From: an uncultured Lachnospiraceae bacterium
GTDB lineage: Bacteria > Bacillota > Clostridia > Lachnospirales > Lachnospiraceae
Assembly: GCA_910578335.1 (NCBI GenBank)
Contig: CAJTPU010000024.1
Coordinates: forward strand, 1 to 51,068
Length of the DNA: 51,068 nt
Reading direction: 5' to 3'
A program made the translations under genes and the position numbers. Under the pieces are notes generated by a model, which was given only the letters and a program-made list of their open reading frames with translations, had not been told where the DNA came from and did no database searches. Below, piece by piece: positions 8,660 to 17,337 of this stretch (positions are counted from its first letter, which is position 1; each line of letters starts with the position of its first letter).

Positions 8660-8745
8660 ACCCCTGCTCCCTTCTGCCTCTTTCTGATTTTGAAACCGCC
8701 TGTCTCATCTATTCTGATTTGGTCAGGGCTTTTGACACACGAAGC

Positions 8746-9678
8746 CTATTCTGCAAAAAGCGGCGTCGAGAGGTATCTGTCCCCCGTATCCGGCAGCAGT
8801 ACCACAATCAGCTTCCCTTCATTTTCGGGTCTTTTTGCCAGCTCTATGGCGGCATGTACCGCCGCGCCTGAAGAAATACCAACCAATATCCCTTCCTTAC
8901 GTCCAATCAGCCTGCCTGTGGCAAAGGCATCCTCGTTGGATACGGTTATGATTTCATCATAGATTTCTGTATTTAAAATCTTGGGGATAAAGCCTGCGCC
9001 GATGCCCTGAATCTTGTGCGCTCCCGCCACGCCGGTGGACAATACCGCAGAAGAAGCGGGTTCTACCGCCACTATCTTCACCTGCGGCTTTTTTTGTTTC
9101 AAATATTCCCCTACGCCGGTGACTGTACCGCCCGTGCCGACGCCCGCCACAAAGATATCGACTGTGCCGTCCGTGTCCTCAAAGATTTCCGGACCCGTAT
9201 GCTCCACATGCGCCTTGGGATTGGCAGGATTTTCAAACTGCCCGGGCATAAAGCTGTCCGGAATTTCTTTCGCCAGCTCCTCTGCCTTTGCAATCGCCCC
9301 TTTCATGCCCTTACTCCCTTCCGTCAGTACCAGTTCTGCGCCGTATGCCTTCATAAGCTGGCGGCGTTCCACGGACATCGTTTCCGGCATCACAATGATA
9401 ATGCGGTAGCCTCTTGCCGCAGCCACAGCCGCAAGCCCGATGCCTGTATTGCCTGACGTCGGTTCAATGATAACAGAACCTGCTTTCAATACACCTGTGC
9501 GCTCCGCCTCGTCGAGCATAGACTTCGCCACACGGTCCTTGACAGAACCCGCCGGATTCAGATATTCCAGCTTTGCCGCCACCCTTGCCTTCAGCCCAAA
9601 TGCCTTCTCTATATGCGTAAGCTCCAAAAGCGGAGTTCCTCCGATTAATTGCTCTGCCGATGTATATATCTTTGCCAT
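8746..9678 (-). CDS. cysK: cysteine synthase A (O-acetylserine sulfhydrylase)
   Basis: A 310-residue PLP enzyme making cysteine from O-acetylserine and sulfide. The PLP lysine is Lys-47 in NPAGSVKDR, the substrate-binding loop is TSGNTG (about 74-79), and GVGTGGT binds the cofactor phosphate. AAAGGAGAGG precedes the ATG at 9678. The gene is read towards nifS, 86 bp away. Upstream, between it and metY, sits a 225-bp inverted-repeat element that may break or modulate co-transcription with metY. I looked for a T-box or SAM riboswitch before cysK and saw neither. Confidence 0.95.
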   Translation of the reverse strand: MAKIYTSAEQLIGGTPLLELTHIEKAFGLKARVAAKLEYLNPAGSVKDRVAKSMLDEAERTGVLKAGSVIIEPTSGNTGIGLAAVAAARGYRIIIVMPETMSVERRQLMKAYGAELVLTEGSKGMKGAIAKAEELAKEIPDSFMPGQFENPANPKAHVEHTGPEIFEDTDGTVDIFVAGVGTGGTVTGVGEYLKQKKPQVKIVAVEPASSAVLSTGVAGAHKIQGIGAGFIPKILNTEIYDEIITVSNEDAFATGRLIGRKEGILVGISSGAAVHAAIELAKRPENEGKLIVVLLPDTGDRYLSTPLFAE

Positions 9679-9710
9679 AACTTTCCTCTCCTTTTTCTTT
9701 TAACCTTGTT

Positions 9711-9935
9711 TAGGCGATTGCGAAACTCACATTTTCAAGTTCCGCATTGTGCAACTTGTATATTTCATAAGCAGACTCTTAAAAAACGCCGGTGCCAAAG
9801 TCATGCGAGCATGACTTGCGAGGTATTTTCGAGCTTAGCACTGTTACGTTTTTTATGAAGCGAGAGCGGGTCTGTGCCCCCATATACAAGTTGCACAATG
9901 ACACTTGCATATTTACCGAGTTTCGCAATTGCCTA
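9711..9935. mobile_element. 225-bp MITE-like element with 18-bp inverted ends and 11-bp target duplication
   Basis: The left end TAGGCGATTGCGAAACTC (9711-9728) and the right end (9918-9935) are inverted copies differing at one of 18 positions. The flanks carry an exact 11-bp direct repeat TTAACCTTGTT at 9700-9710 and 9936-9946, the hallmark of insertion with target duplication. Inside, CATTGTGCAACTTGTATAT (9745-9763) has a perfect inverted partner at 9882-9900, AAAAAACG pairs with CGTTTTTT, and AAGTCATG/CATGACTT forms a central hairpin at 9798-9817, so most of the element can fold on itself. It codes for nothing convincing. The right copy of the duplication contains the metY stop codon, so metY stays intact. 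The mobilising transposase is not in this window. Confidence 0.85.
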
Positions 9936-11225
9936 TTAACCTTGTTCCACAGCCGAAAAGCCGTGCTCCAAATCTGCAATGATATCGTCGATATGCTCCG
10001 TACCGATGGAAAGCCGGATGGTGTTAGGATAAATTCCCTGCTCCGCCAGCTCCTGCTCCGTAAGCTGGGAATGTGTAGTTGTCGCCGGATGAATCACAAG
10101 GCTCTTGACATCCGCCACGTTGGCAAGCAGGGAAAAAATCTGCAGACTGTCAATAAACCGGTGCGCTTCTTTTTGCCCGCCCTTGATATCAAAGGTAAAG
10201 ATAGACGCCCCTCCGTTCGGAAAATACTTTTCATAAAGTGCATGGTCGGGATGCGCCGCAAGGGAAGGATGATTCACGCGCTCCACCAGCGGATGTCCCG
10301 CCAGATATGCTACCACCTCTCGCGTATTTTGCGCATGGCGCTCTAAGCGCAAGGACAGCGTTTCCACACCCTGTAAAAGTAAAAATGCATTAAAGGGAGA
10401 AAGCACCGCTCCGGTATCGCGCAGCAGAATTGCCCGCACATAGGTGGCAAAAGCTGCCGGACCCGCCGCATCCACAAAGGATACGCCGTGATAGCTGGGA
10501 TTGGCATCCGCAATGGCAGGATATCTGCCACTCCTCTTCCAGTCAAACTTGCCTGAATCTACAATAATGCCGCCCAGCGTCGTCCCATGCCCGCCAATAA
10601 ACTTGGTAGCGGAATGCACCACAATGTCTGCGCCGTGCTCGATGGGGCGAATCAGATAAGGTGTGCCAAAGGTATTGTCAATCACCAGCGGCAGACCATG
10701 CCTGTGTGCAATTTCCGCAATGGCGTCAATATCCGGAATATCACTGTTCGGATTCCCCAGCGTCTCCAGATAAACCGCCCGTGTATTTTCCCCGATGGCA
10801 GCCTCCACCTCCGCTAGGTCATGTACGTTTACAAAGGTTGTCGTGATGCCGTAGTGCGGAAGCGTATGCGCCAGCAGGTTATAGCTGCCGCCGTAAATGG
10901 TCTTTTGGGAAACAATATGCCCGCCGTCCGGCGCAAGCGCCTCGATAGCATAGGTGATGGCTGCCGCGCCCGAAGCCAGTGCAAGCGCCGCCACACCGCC
11001 CTCCAGTGCTGCCAGCCTCTTTTCCAACACATCCTGCGTGGAATTTGTCAGCCTGCCGTAAATATTGCCTGCATCCGCCAGTCCGAAGCGCGCCGCCGCA
11101 TGTGCAGAATTTTTAAACACGTAGGAGGTAGTCTGATAAATCGGTACCGCCCTCGCATCGGTCGCCGGGTCAGGCTGTTCCTGCCCCACATGTAATTGCA
11201 GCGTCTCAAATTTGTACTTTCCCAT
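9936..11225 (-). CDS. metY: O-acetylhomoserine aminocarboxypropyltransferase (sulfhydrylase)
   Basis: A 429-residue Cys/Met-metabolism PLP enzyme that makes homocysteine from O-acetylhomoserine and sulfide (or a related thiol). The N-terminus KFETLQLHVGQ, the motif YGRLTNSTQDVLEKR, the PLP lysine Lys-208 in SATKFIGGHG, and the closing RLSIGTEHIDDIIADLEHGF are characteristic, and the length separates it from the shorter MetB/MetC enzymes. The stop codon overlaps the target duplication of the adjoining MITE-like element. Upstream is a TTGACA-17-TAAGAT promoter covered by a large palindrome, and the Rrf2 gene is divergent, so control by that repressor is the simplest reading. Confidence 0.95.
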   Translation of the reverse strand: MGKYKFETLQLHVGQEQPDPATDARAVPIYQTTSYVFKNSAHAAARFGLADAGNIYGRLTNSTQDVLEKRLAALEGGVAALALASGAAAITYAIEALAPDGGHIVSQKTIYGGSYNLLAHTLPHYGITTTFVNVHDLAEVEAAIGENTRAVYLETLGNPNSDIPDIDAIAEIAHRHGLPLVIDNTFGTPYLIRPIEHGADIVVHSATKFIGGHGTTLGGIIVDSGKFDWKRSGRYPAIADANPSYHGVSFVDAAGPAAFATYVRAILLRDTGAVLSPFNAFLLLQGVETLSLRLERHAQNTREVVAYLAGHPLVERVNHPSLAAHPDHALYEKYFPNGGASIFTFDIKGGQKEAHRFIDSLQIFSLLANVADVKSLVIHPATTTHSQLTEQELAEQGIYPNTIRLSIGTEHIDDIIADLEHGFSAVEQG

Positions 11226-11302
11226 CCTGTTTTCCTCTTTTCTTTTTGTTTTGTTGGGACTGTTTACACCTAAGTCCTGTTTTGTAGTGTTTGATTTCTG
11301 TC

Positions 11303-11343
11303 ATCTTACTCCTATTAACCTACTTTGTCAATAGGTTAATAGG
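11303..11343 (-). promoter_or_regulatory. metY promoter with overlapping Rrf2-type palindromic operator
   Basis: On the minus strand TTGACA (11331-11326) and TAAGAT (11308-11303) are 17 bp apart. CCTATTAACCTA (11311-11322) and TAGGTTAATAGG (11332-11343) are perfect 12-bp inverted arms with a 9-bp spacer, covering the -35 and the spacer, so a bound dimer would block polymerase. A further AATAGGTT half-like site overlaps the divergent rrf2 -10 region. Confidence 0.75.
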
Positions 11344-11361
11344 ATTTTATTTTGGGGACAC

Positions 11362-11391
11362 TTGAATTACATAGTTACCTTGCGTTATAAT
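11362..11391 (+). promoter_or_regulatory. promoter of the Rrf2-family regulator
   Basis: TTGAAT at 11362-11367 and TATAAT at 11386-11391 with 18 bp spacing. The -10 runs into AATAGGTTT, which repeats part of the neighbouring palindrome and could allow autoregulation. Confidence 0.6.
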
Positions 11392-11425
11392 AGGTTTCAT
11401 AAGTAAAGAAAGGCTGGAATACAAT

Positions 11426-11827
11426 ATGATTTCGACAAAGGGAAGATATGCGCTTCGCGTGATGCTTGATTTGGCACAGCAGGATACCGACAGTTTTATC
11501 CCGCTGGAGGAAATCGCCGAAAGACAGGGGATTTCCAAAAAATATCTTGAGATTATCTTAAAGACACTGGTATCTGAAAAACTGCTGCAGGGACTGCGTG
11601 GCAAAGGCGGCGGCTACCGGCTGACACGCCGCCCTGACGAATACACCGTCGGAGAAATTCTGACGCTGGCGGAAGGAAGCCTGGCAACGGTCGCCTGCCT
11701 GCAGGCGGGCGCGGAGCCTTGCGTAAGGCGGGACACCTGCCTCACACTTCCCATGTGGCAGCAGTTCGACCGACTGGTACATGACTTTTTCTTTCACATT
11801 ACCTTGTCGGATTTATTGAGACAATAG
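11426..11827 (+). CDS. Rrf2-family transcriptional regulator (IscR/CymR-like)
   Basis: A 133-residue winged-HTH repressor. MISTKGRYALRVMLDLA and the recognition helix region ISKKYLEIILKTL are diagnostic of Rrf2 proteins; GLRGKGGGYRLTRRP is the wing. Three cysteines at 91, 99 and 105 lie where IscR carries its Fe-S ligands (IscR spacing is C-x5-C-x5-C; here C-x7-C-x5-C). CymR, the cysteine-metabolism regulator of Bacillus, lacks them, so this may sense Fe-S status rather than O-acetylserine through CysK. It is divergent from metY-cysK-nifS-nifU and its own promoter region carries a half-site, which points to control of that block. It is convergent with the CapA gene 10 bp away. Confidence 0.92.
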   Translation: MISTKGRYALRVMLDLAQQDTDSFIPLEEIAERQGISKKYLEIILKTLVSEKLLQGLRGKGGGYRLTRRPDEYTVGEILTLAEGSLATVACLQAGAEPCVRRDTCLTLPMWQQFDRLVHDFFFHITLSDLLRQ

Positions 11828-11837
11828 GAAATATACT

Positions 11838-13289
11838 TTAGGGGTTTTCTTTCGGGGAGGCAGCCCGCCCGACGCTGTACCTGCCGCCCTCCATGCGGGT
11901 AATCACAAGCGGCTCCAAGGAATACGCCGTCACCCGATACCCCGAGGCGGTAAGCGATACGGTAAACTCTGCCACACCACCCTTGATACAGCTTTCCTCG
12001 TCCTGCGCGCTGACATAATTGCCAATGGAATAATAGACCAACATCTCATGCCCGTCTCCGTCCTGCAGCAGCTCACAAGGCTGCAGGGCATGAGGATGGG
12101 AACCGACTACCACGTCGGCTTTGCCTTCCAAAAATACCTGCACCCATGTTTTTTGGAATTCGTCCGCTTCTTCCTCGTACTCCGTTCCCCAATGGACGAA
12201 TACAATTAGGAAGTCCGCCTCTTCCCCCGCCGCCATAAGCTCTTTGCGCACCCGCTCCTTGTCATCTAAAAGCGGCAGAATGTGCGGATTGTCCTCCGGC
12301 GGTCTCAGCCCGTTTGTGCCATAGGTATAATTGAACAGTGCAAAGCGGATGCCATTCCTGACAATTATCTCATAGGGACTGCTTTCCGCCTCCTCTTTTG
12401 CCCGTATCCCCGTACAGACGACGCCCCGCGAGGTAAAAAACTCTCTGGTAAAATATGCGCCCTCTGCGCCCCTGTCCAGCATATGATTGGTGGCGCAGGT
12501 CACCACATCGAATCCTGCATCCGTCAACGCCTGCCCTGCCTGCGCCGGCGTGCCAAAACGCGGGTATCCCCCGTACTGCGCCGGATTGTCCACAAGCGGC
12601 GTCTCCTGATTTATCACCGCCACATCACTTCCCGCAATGATGTCCTTTATATTTTCATATAAAAAACCAAAATCCCCGCCATGGTTTAAAGCATATCGGT
12701 AGATGGGCTCATGCAGCAGATTATCCCCAAATACCGCAAAAGAGACCTCCGTCTCCTCCTTGGAAAACCCCCAGTCATCCCAGCGCCAGCGGCTGACCGT
12801 GCCGTCGGTTCCGGTGAGAAAAAGCCTGTAAAAGGGCACGCTCCTGCCGCCTGCCGCCATAGCCGCCACGTCCTGTCCGATATCCGAGGACATCCATTTG
12901 GGCTTTATTTCCCCATTTACATATTCATATACAAAAATATGCTGCGACCATTTTCTCTCATCCCGCTCCACCCAGAAAGGCTTACTGCTCCCATACCGCC
13001 CAATCCTCCAGCACAAAAGTATCAGCTCCTCCGCGCCGTCATTGTCGATATCGCAGGACAGCGCCGCCTGTACTTTTACACCCTCGGGCGAGCTCCACAC
13101 GGGCGCGCCGCCGTAACTGACCGCAACGGCTCTGCCCGTCAGCCAAATTTCGTAGCTTCCCGTGCTGTCAAAAAAAGAAGTCTCCTGCCACGAAACCCAG
13201 CGCGGCAGAAATGCGCCGTTTTTCCACAAAAGATATAAAATGGCGCCGGTCATTACAGGCGCCATTATAATAACTGCTATTTTTTTCAT
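11838..13289 (-). CDS. CapA-family (PGA_cap) metallophosphatase-like surface protein
   Basis: A 483-residue protein with an N-terminal membrane anchor (residues 4-22), an N-terminal region of about 40-175 holding CDIDNDGAEELIL, a calcium-loop motif like those in FG-GAP/VCBS repeats, and a CapA domain from about residue 181 to 440. CapA motifs are present: FAVFGDNLLH, INQETPL, ATNHMLDRG and VGSHPHALQ. CapA proteins belong to the calcineurin-like phosphoesterase fold and are linked to poly-gamma-glutamate capsules, but many act in unrelated settings, and no capB/capC partner is seen. It follows the DUF3160 lipoprotein gene by 6 bp, so both surface proteins are made together. Confidence 0.85.
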   Translation of the reverse strand: MKKIAVIIMAPVMTGAILYLLWKNGAFLPRWVSWQETSFFDSTGSYEIWLTGRAVAVSYGGAPVWSSPEGVKVQAALSCDIDNDGAEELILLCWRIGRYGSSKPFWVERDERKWSQHIFVYEYVNGEIKPKWMSSDIGQDVAAMAAGGRSVPFYRLFLTGTDGTVSRWRWDDWGFSKEETEVSFAVFGDNLLHEPIYRYALNHGGDFGFLYENIKDIIAGSDVAVINQETPLVDNPAQYGGYPRFGTPAQAGQALTDAGFDVVTCATNHMLDRGAEGAYFTREFFTSRGVVCTGIRAKEEAESSPYEIIVRNGIRFALFNYTYGTNGLRPPEDNPHILPLLDDKERVRKELMAAGEEADFLIVFVHWGTEYEEEADEFQKTWVQVFLEGKADVVVGSHPHALQPCELLQDGDGHEMLVYYSIGNYVSAQDEESCIKGGVAEFTVSLTASGYRVTAYSLEPLVITRMEGGRYSVGRAASPKENP

Positions 13290-13295
13290 TTCTGT

Positions 13296-15527
13296 TTATT
13301 CCCATTCCGTGTGGTAACGGTAACTTTCGGTCCATGCCGGTTTGTCTATTGTCCTATCCTGATTGTAATAGCCCTCTTCATTTGCCTGAAAGCCCATCAT
13401 CACCCGCCATTTGGAATCCGTCAGCCTGTCCCCCATCGGCCAGGGGAACTGATAGAAGGAATACACGCTTCCTACTGCGATGCGCAGGCTGCCGTCCACC
13501 TTTACTACCACATAGATGCGGGAAGGATTGCCGGTTGCCACCTCCAGCACACTGCCATTAGGGTCTGTCGCAATATCCACCACCACTGCCGCCGGATATT
13601 CGTCGGCAAATACGTACTCTCCCGCATCCTTTAACGCCTCATACCAAAAATGCTCCAGATTGCCGCCGTATTCTTCAATCAGCCGGTATTCCGCATCCGT
13701 AAGCGTCTCGTCTCTAAGCTCTTTCTCAGAAATCACTTTAAGCTGTGCCGCCAGCTCGGACAGGCGTGACAGATTTGTGCCATCTGCCGTATCCAGCATA
13801 CCATATGCCTGTAAGCCCTCCTTCGTGGCATCCGCAAGACGCGCAAACCTTGCATACACCTCCGGCTCCGGCTCCACATATCCCCTGAAATCAATGATTT
13901 CTTCGTCTTCGCCGCCGCCCATTTCCGCCATTACCTGCTTGGCATAGAGCACCGTGTCATGCTTCAGCTCCGTGAAGCTGCCTGCAAAGCACTCCAAATC
14001 CTTTTTCAGCCACTCCTCGCTCTGCATAAACATGGGGTAGCCCTCGCCCTTTACCGTAAGCAGGGGGCGGAGCGTATGCAGCCAGCCCGCATACAAGCTT
14101 GCAGACCACAATTCAGGGTTATCCTGCGCCAAGGCTTCCCGCAGCAGGTTCATATTGTCCATATAGCCCGCATATGCCGTATCGCCATTCTCCGTAAGAA
14201 GCTGCAGCGCAATGTCGCTGCCAAGCGCCGCCGGTACGTCCAGCACATCGGGGAGCATACGGCGGTCCCCCGCACTGTTCTCCTCCACATTGCTGTAAAC
14301 CAGCCGCTGCATAATAGAAGCATCGATGGCAAAACGCTGTCCCATAAAGCGGAAGCCCAATATCACATTATCCGCGCCGTCGGCAATCGGAATGGAATTA
14401 ATCTTCGGCGGGGCAAGCTGCGCCGTTTTTTCATGAAATGCCGTAAACGCCGCCTCATTTGCAATCAAATCCTTTGTGGTAACTACCTCGCCATACGTCT
14501 CCACAATCAGCGGCGCATACTCGCACACACCCAAATCGTCGCTCGCACCTGCAAAGAAAGCCGTCACGGCATAGATGGATTCCCACAATGCATAGCTCTC
14601 CTCGTCCCCTGCAAGCGCCTGCGCCATCAGCAGGGCGCTTCTGTCCGTATCCGTATTTTCCTGCAGAAAATGGGCTCTGCCATACCACATCATCGCCCTA
14701 AAATACCGCTCTAACTTCTCGTCACCCTCATAATATCCTCTGGGAATATACTGGGTGTAATCCTCGTTGATTTCCGTCACCTCACAGACTGCTATCCCGT
14801 CGGCACGGCTGATATTGCCAAGCTCATAATCCACGATATCAGCCACATAATCCGCCACCGCCGTATTGTCGTCAAGCAGCCTGGCTCCTACCGTAAAAAA
14901 TGCCACATTGCGCTTTGCCGCATTCTCCCACTCCGTGCCGATAAGCGCCTCATACTGCGCTTTACTTGCCGCAAGCATTTCCTTGCTTAGCTGTAACAGG
15001 CTGCCGGAAAGATAATTTTTCTCAAGATTCTTTAACAAGTGGCTAAAATACAGATGATACGTATGCATCATGGAATCTACTGTCACAAAATTGGGAATCT
15101 GGTTATACCTGTTCACTTCATATATCTGGAAAAACTCGCTGCCCGCGCTGCCATACACAACAAAACCGTTCTGCAAAAGCTTCGCCGCCGCTCCTTCATC
15201 CATATAAATTTGATTCCGGTTGTCCACATTGCCAAAATCGGAATCCACCGTATAGGGCGCCACGCTGGGCGTTACGCCCGTTTCCTCACCCTTTTCCGCC
15301 TTTATCAGAGAAGGTCTCTCCCCAAGCACAAGCGATACTGCATGTTCCGTTCTTTCCGGCTCACCGGTGCTCTCCGGTACCGTATCAGACGGTCTGGTGT
15401 CAGTCTCTTCCCGCTGCGACGGCTCCGTATCTTCCCCATTGCCCCCCTGCTTTGGCGCCGCACATGCAGCCAAAAGGCTCACCGCCAAAACGAGTGCCAT
15501 TACCCTGCCTGCTTTTCTTTTCTTCAT
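13296..15527 (-). CDS. DUF3160-family lipoprotein
   Basis: A 743-residue secreted lipoprotein: the signal peptide VMALVLAVSLLAAC ends in a lipobox Cys near residue 21, followed by an acidic Ser/Thr/Glu-rich linker and a large domain matching DUF3160, whose function is unknown. Features seen include FVTVDSMMHTYHLYFSHLL, the internal QRFAIDASIMQRLVYSNV and the closing VMMGFQANEEGYYNQDRT. The start at 15527 is set by TGGAGGATTGGT just upstream; an upstream in-frame codon would place a non-signal stretch before the signal peptide. A TTGTGC-17-TATACT promoter lies about 90 bp upstream. The CapA gene follows. Confidence 0.85.
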   Translation of the reverse strand: MKKRKAGRVMALVLAVSLLAACAAPKQGGNGEDTEPSQREETDTRPSDTVPESTGEPERTEHAVSLVLGERPSLIKAEKGEETGVTPSVAPYTVDSDFGNVDNRNQIYMDEGAAAKLLQNGFVVYGSAGSEFFQIYEVNRYNQIPNFVTVDSMMHTYHLYFSHLLKNLEKNYLSGSLLQLSKEMLAASKAQYEALIGTEWENAAKRNVAFFTVGARLLDDNTAVADYVADIVDYELGNISRADGIAVCEVTEINEDYTQYIPRGYYEGDEKLERYFRAMMWYGRAHFLQENTDTDRSALLMAQALAGDEESYALWESIYAVTAFFAGASDDLGVCEYAPLIVETYGEVVTTKDLIANEAAFTAFHEKTAQLAPPKINSIPIADGADNVILGFRFMGQRFAIDASIMQRLVYSNVEENSAGDRRMLPDVLDVPAALGSDIALQLLTENGDTAYAGYMDNMNLLREALAQDNPELWSASLYAGWLHTLRPLLTVKGEGYPMFMQSEEWLKKDLECFAGSFTELKHDTVLYAKQVMAEMGGGEDEEIIDFRGYVEPEPEVYARFARLADATKEGLQAYGMLDTADGTNLSRLSELAAQLKVISEKELRDETLTDAEYRLIEEYGGNLEHFWYEALKDAGEYVFADEYPAAVVVDIATDPNGSVLEVATGNPSRIYVVVKVDGSLRIAVGSVYSFYQFPWPMGDRLTDSKWRVMMGFQANEEGYYNQDRTIDKPAWTESYRYHTEWE

Positions 15528-15613
15528 ACCAATCCTCCATGCCGCCTGCTTTGCGGCAGCGCCCGTCTGCAATTTTATTTGAGCGCTCACGATATTACTT
15601 TGTTTCGATTTTT

Positions 15614-15642
15614 AGTATAGCATTACTTTGAAAACAGCACAA
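15614..15642 (-). promoter_or_regulatory. promoter of the DUF3160-CapA operon
   Basis: On the minus strand TTGTGC (15642-15637) and TATACT (15619-15614) are 17 bp apart, with TG one base before the -10 (TGCTATACT), an extended -10. The start site would fall about 80 bp before the lipoprotein ATG. Confidence 0.65.
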
Positions 15643-15693
15643 GCTTCCAACCTACCCTATTTTATGAAGCTTTCTTAAGATTAAGCCTTCCGC

Positions 15694-16632
15694 TCACGGC
15701 AAATAGGCAAAAGTAGTACCCAAGTGCACATCAAATCCAAGTGCCCGGTACATGCTTTCATCACAGGGCGCACAACAGACAGTCAGACTTGCAATGCCTT
15801 TTTTCCCGCACCAGTCTTGTGCCGCCTGTGCAAGCTTTCGGGCAATGCCTTTCTTACGAAACACCGGTTCCACATAAAAATCTTCAAATACACCTGTGCT
15901 CCCGCAGGCAAAGGTAGAAAAGCATTCAGCCACACTGCACATTCCAACAGAACGGTATCCGCGTTTCGCCACAAAAAATGTAATTTTCCCGTCCTTAACT
16001 GCCTGTGACAACCGCTTTCGCCCCTCTTCCGTCAAAGCCTCTTCTCCAATTTCCTTTAAAAATCCGTTTTCCAGCTTCCCAAGCTGCCAATCCTCCGCGT
16101 CAGAAAGTATTTCTATGTGAATGGGAACATCCTCCTTGGGAGGCAGCATCATAAGCGGTTCTCCCCACTCATCTGCACCATTCTTGATAAAACCGATGCT
16201 CTCCCAAAAGTGAAGCCGTCGTTCATTGCCGCCATAATTCAGTTCTGCATAAAGCGCGCCATTTTCTTCTGCCCAGTTTAACAGTACTCCGGCACATGCC
16301 CTGCCCATACCTTTCCCTCGAAATTCCGGATAGACACAGTATTCCATGATAAAGCATTTGCCGTCTTCCGCAGTATACATCACCGGCATGGCAAATCCAA
16401 TATCCTGCCCGTCCCTTTGAAAAAACAGATAATAGCCCCTGTTCTGCCTGCGGTCATGAATTTTCTGCATATTGACCCGATATTCCTCACCAAGGAAGTA
16501 TGCTCTGTCCTCGTCCTCCCTGTCCGAAATCTCGGGGAAAATATCCCTCTCAAAATAATGATAAAGCTGCGTCCAAAAAACGGCGGTATCCGTTTCTGTG
16601 ACTGCTTCACGGATGGTAATTGCATTTTTCAT
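15694..16632 (-). CDS. tandem GNAT N-acetyltransferase
   Basis: A 312-residue protein made of two fused GNAT domains. The first (about residues 1-165) has the acetyl-CoA motif CVYPEFRGKGMGRACAGVLL; the second (about 170-312) has FYVEPVFRKKGIARKLAQAA. GNAT enzymes move an acetyl group from acetyl-CoA to an amine; the substrate cannot be read from sequence, though tandem forms include aminoglycoside- and mycothiol-type acetyltransferases. The start at 16632 follows GAGG at 6 bases; an upstream in-frame codon would add eight residues. It is separated from its neighbours by about 60-170 bp, so it is probably a single-gene unit. Confidence 0.88.
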   Translation of the reverse strand: MKNAITIREAVTETDTAVFWTQLYHYFERDIFPEISDREDEDRAYFLGEEYRVNMQKIHDRRQNRGYYLFFQRDGQDIGFAMPVMYTAEDGKCFIMEYCVYPEFRGKGMGRACAGVLLNWAEENGALYAELNYGGNERRLHFWESIGFIKNGADEWGEPLMMLPPKEDVPIHIEILSDAEDWQLGKLENGFLKEIGEEALTEEGRKRLSQAVKDGKITFFVAKRGYRSVGMCSVAECFSTFACGSTGVFEDFYVEPVFRKKGIARKLAQAAQDWCGKKGIASLTVCCAPCDESMYRALGFDVHLGTTFAYLP

Positions 16633-16692
16633 TTTAGTCCTCATTTCTACGCACATTTTATGCTTCTATTCCCACGAATCCTATATGGGGCT

Positions 16693-17100
16693 TCACGACA
16701 AAATCGTGTATTTTCTTTTCTTCTTATAGCAAAGAGCTTCATATTCTTTCCTGTCCATAATGAGAATCTGCTCTCCCCAAATTGACCTTTTTCTGACCCA
16801 TATCACCCGCCCGCAGTTTATATCCGTCAAGTCCTGATAAATTTCATCTACAAGGGGATGCCAATGCGTCAAATATTGTTCTTTGCCATTTTTAAGATAA
16901 CAGGCAGCAATATATCCTTCCCGAAAAGAACTTTTCCCTTTAGACTCTATATCATTTATATAAACTTTTAAAACAATATGGTTTGGCAGCCTCCAAAGCA
17001 GACCTGCTCCCTCTTTTGATAACTCCCCCTGCAGATTTTCATTTTTCAGTCTTTTTATTAAATCTGATATATCTTTGGGGACAAACCTATCATCATCCAT
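16693..17100 (-). CDS. hypothetical protein
   Basis: A 135-residue soluble protein that I do not recognise. It begins with an acidic, helical stretch (DISDLIKRLKNENL) and continues with a mixed alpha/beta part containing ITYLTHW-like aromatic residues and a basic end (YKKKRKYTILS). It has no signal peptide, membrane segment or cysteine motif. AAAGGA lies 12-13 bases before the ATG, which is a little far. A short hairpin with CACGA/TCGTG overlaps its 3' end. The 237 bases upstream to the next gene hold only a divergent promoter region. Confidence 0.55.
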   Translation of the reverse strand: MDDDRFVPKDISDLIKRLKNENLQGELSKEGAGLLWRLPNHIVLKVYINDIESKGKSSFREGYIAACYLKNGKEQYLTHWHPLVDEIYQDLTDINCGRVIWVRKRSIWGEQILIMDRKEYEALCYKKKRKYTILS

Positions 17101-17272
17101 TGCGTACAGATTCCTTTCAACATACGGTGCTTCTTTAGATTTCTGTTACCATCATACACATTCATATACATTTCTGCAACAGTCCAAATGGTATCTTATT
17201 CTTCTACGCTTCTTGCACTGAGGCAGGCTTGCCAAAAAGGATAAAGCTTCTTTTCTTTCCCATTTACATCTG

Positions 17273-17278
17273 CTATAA
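17273..17278 (+). promoter_or_regulatory. probable -10 element of the following membrane-protein gene
   Basis: TATAAT at 17273-17278 lies 60 bp before the GTG start at 17338. A matching -35 is weak, so only the -10 is claimed. Confidence 0.4.
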
Positions 17279-17337
17279 TAAACCATACAAAAGCACATGA
17301 TTTTGAAGGGAAGAAGCGGATAAAGGAGGGGCATCTT

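Noticed and set aside
9936..11225. Possible T-box or SAM riboswitch before metY or cysK
   Set aside because: No T-box AGGGTGG-like or SAM-I core pattern was found; the leader of metY is short and the space before cysK is filled by the MITE-like element.
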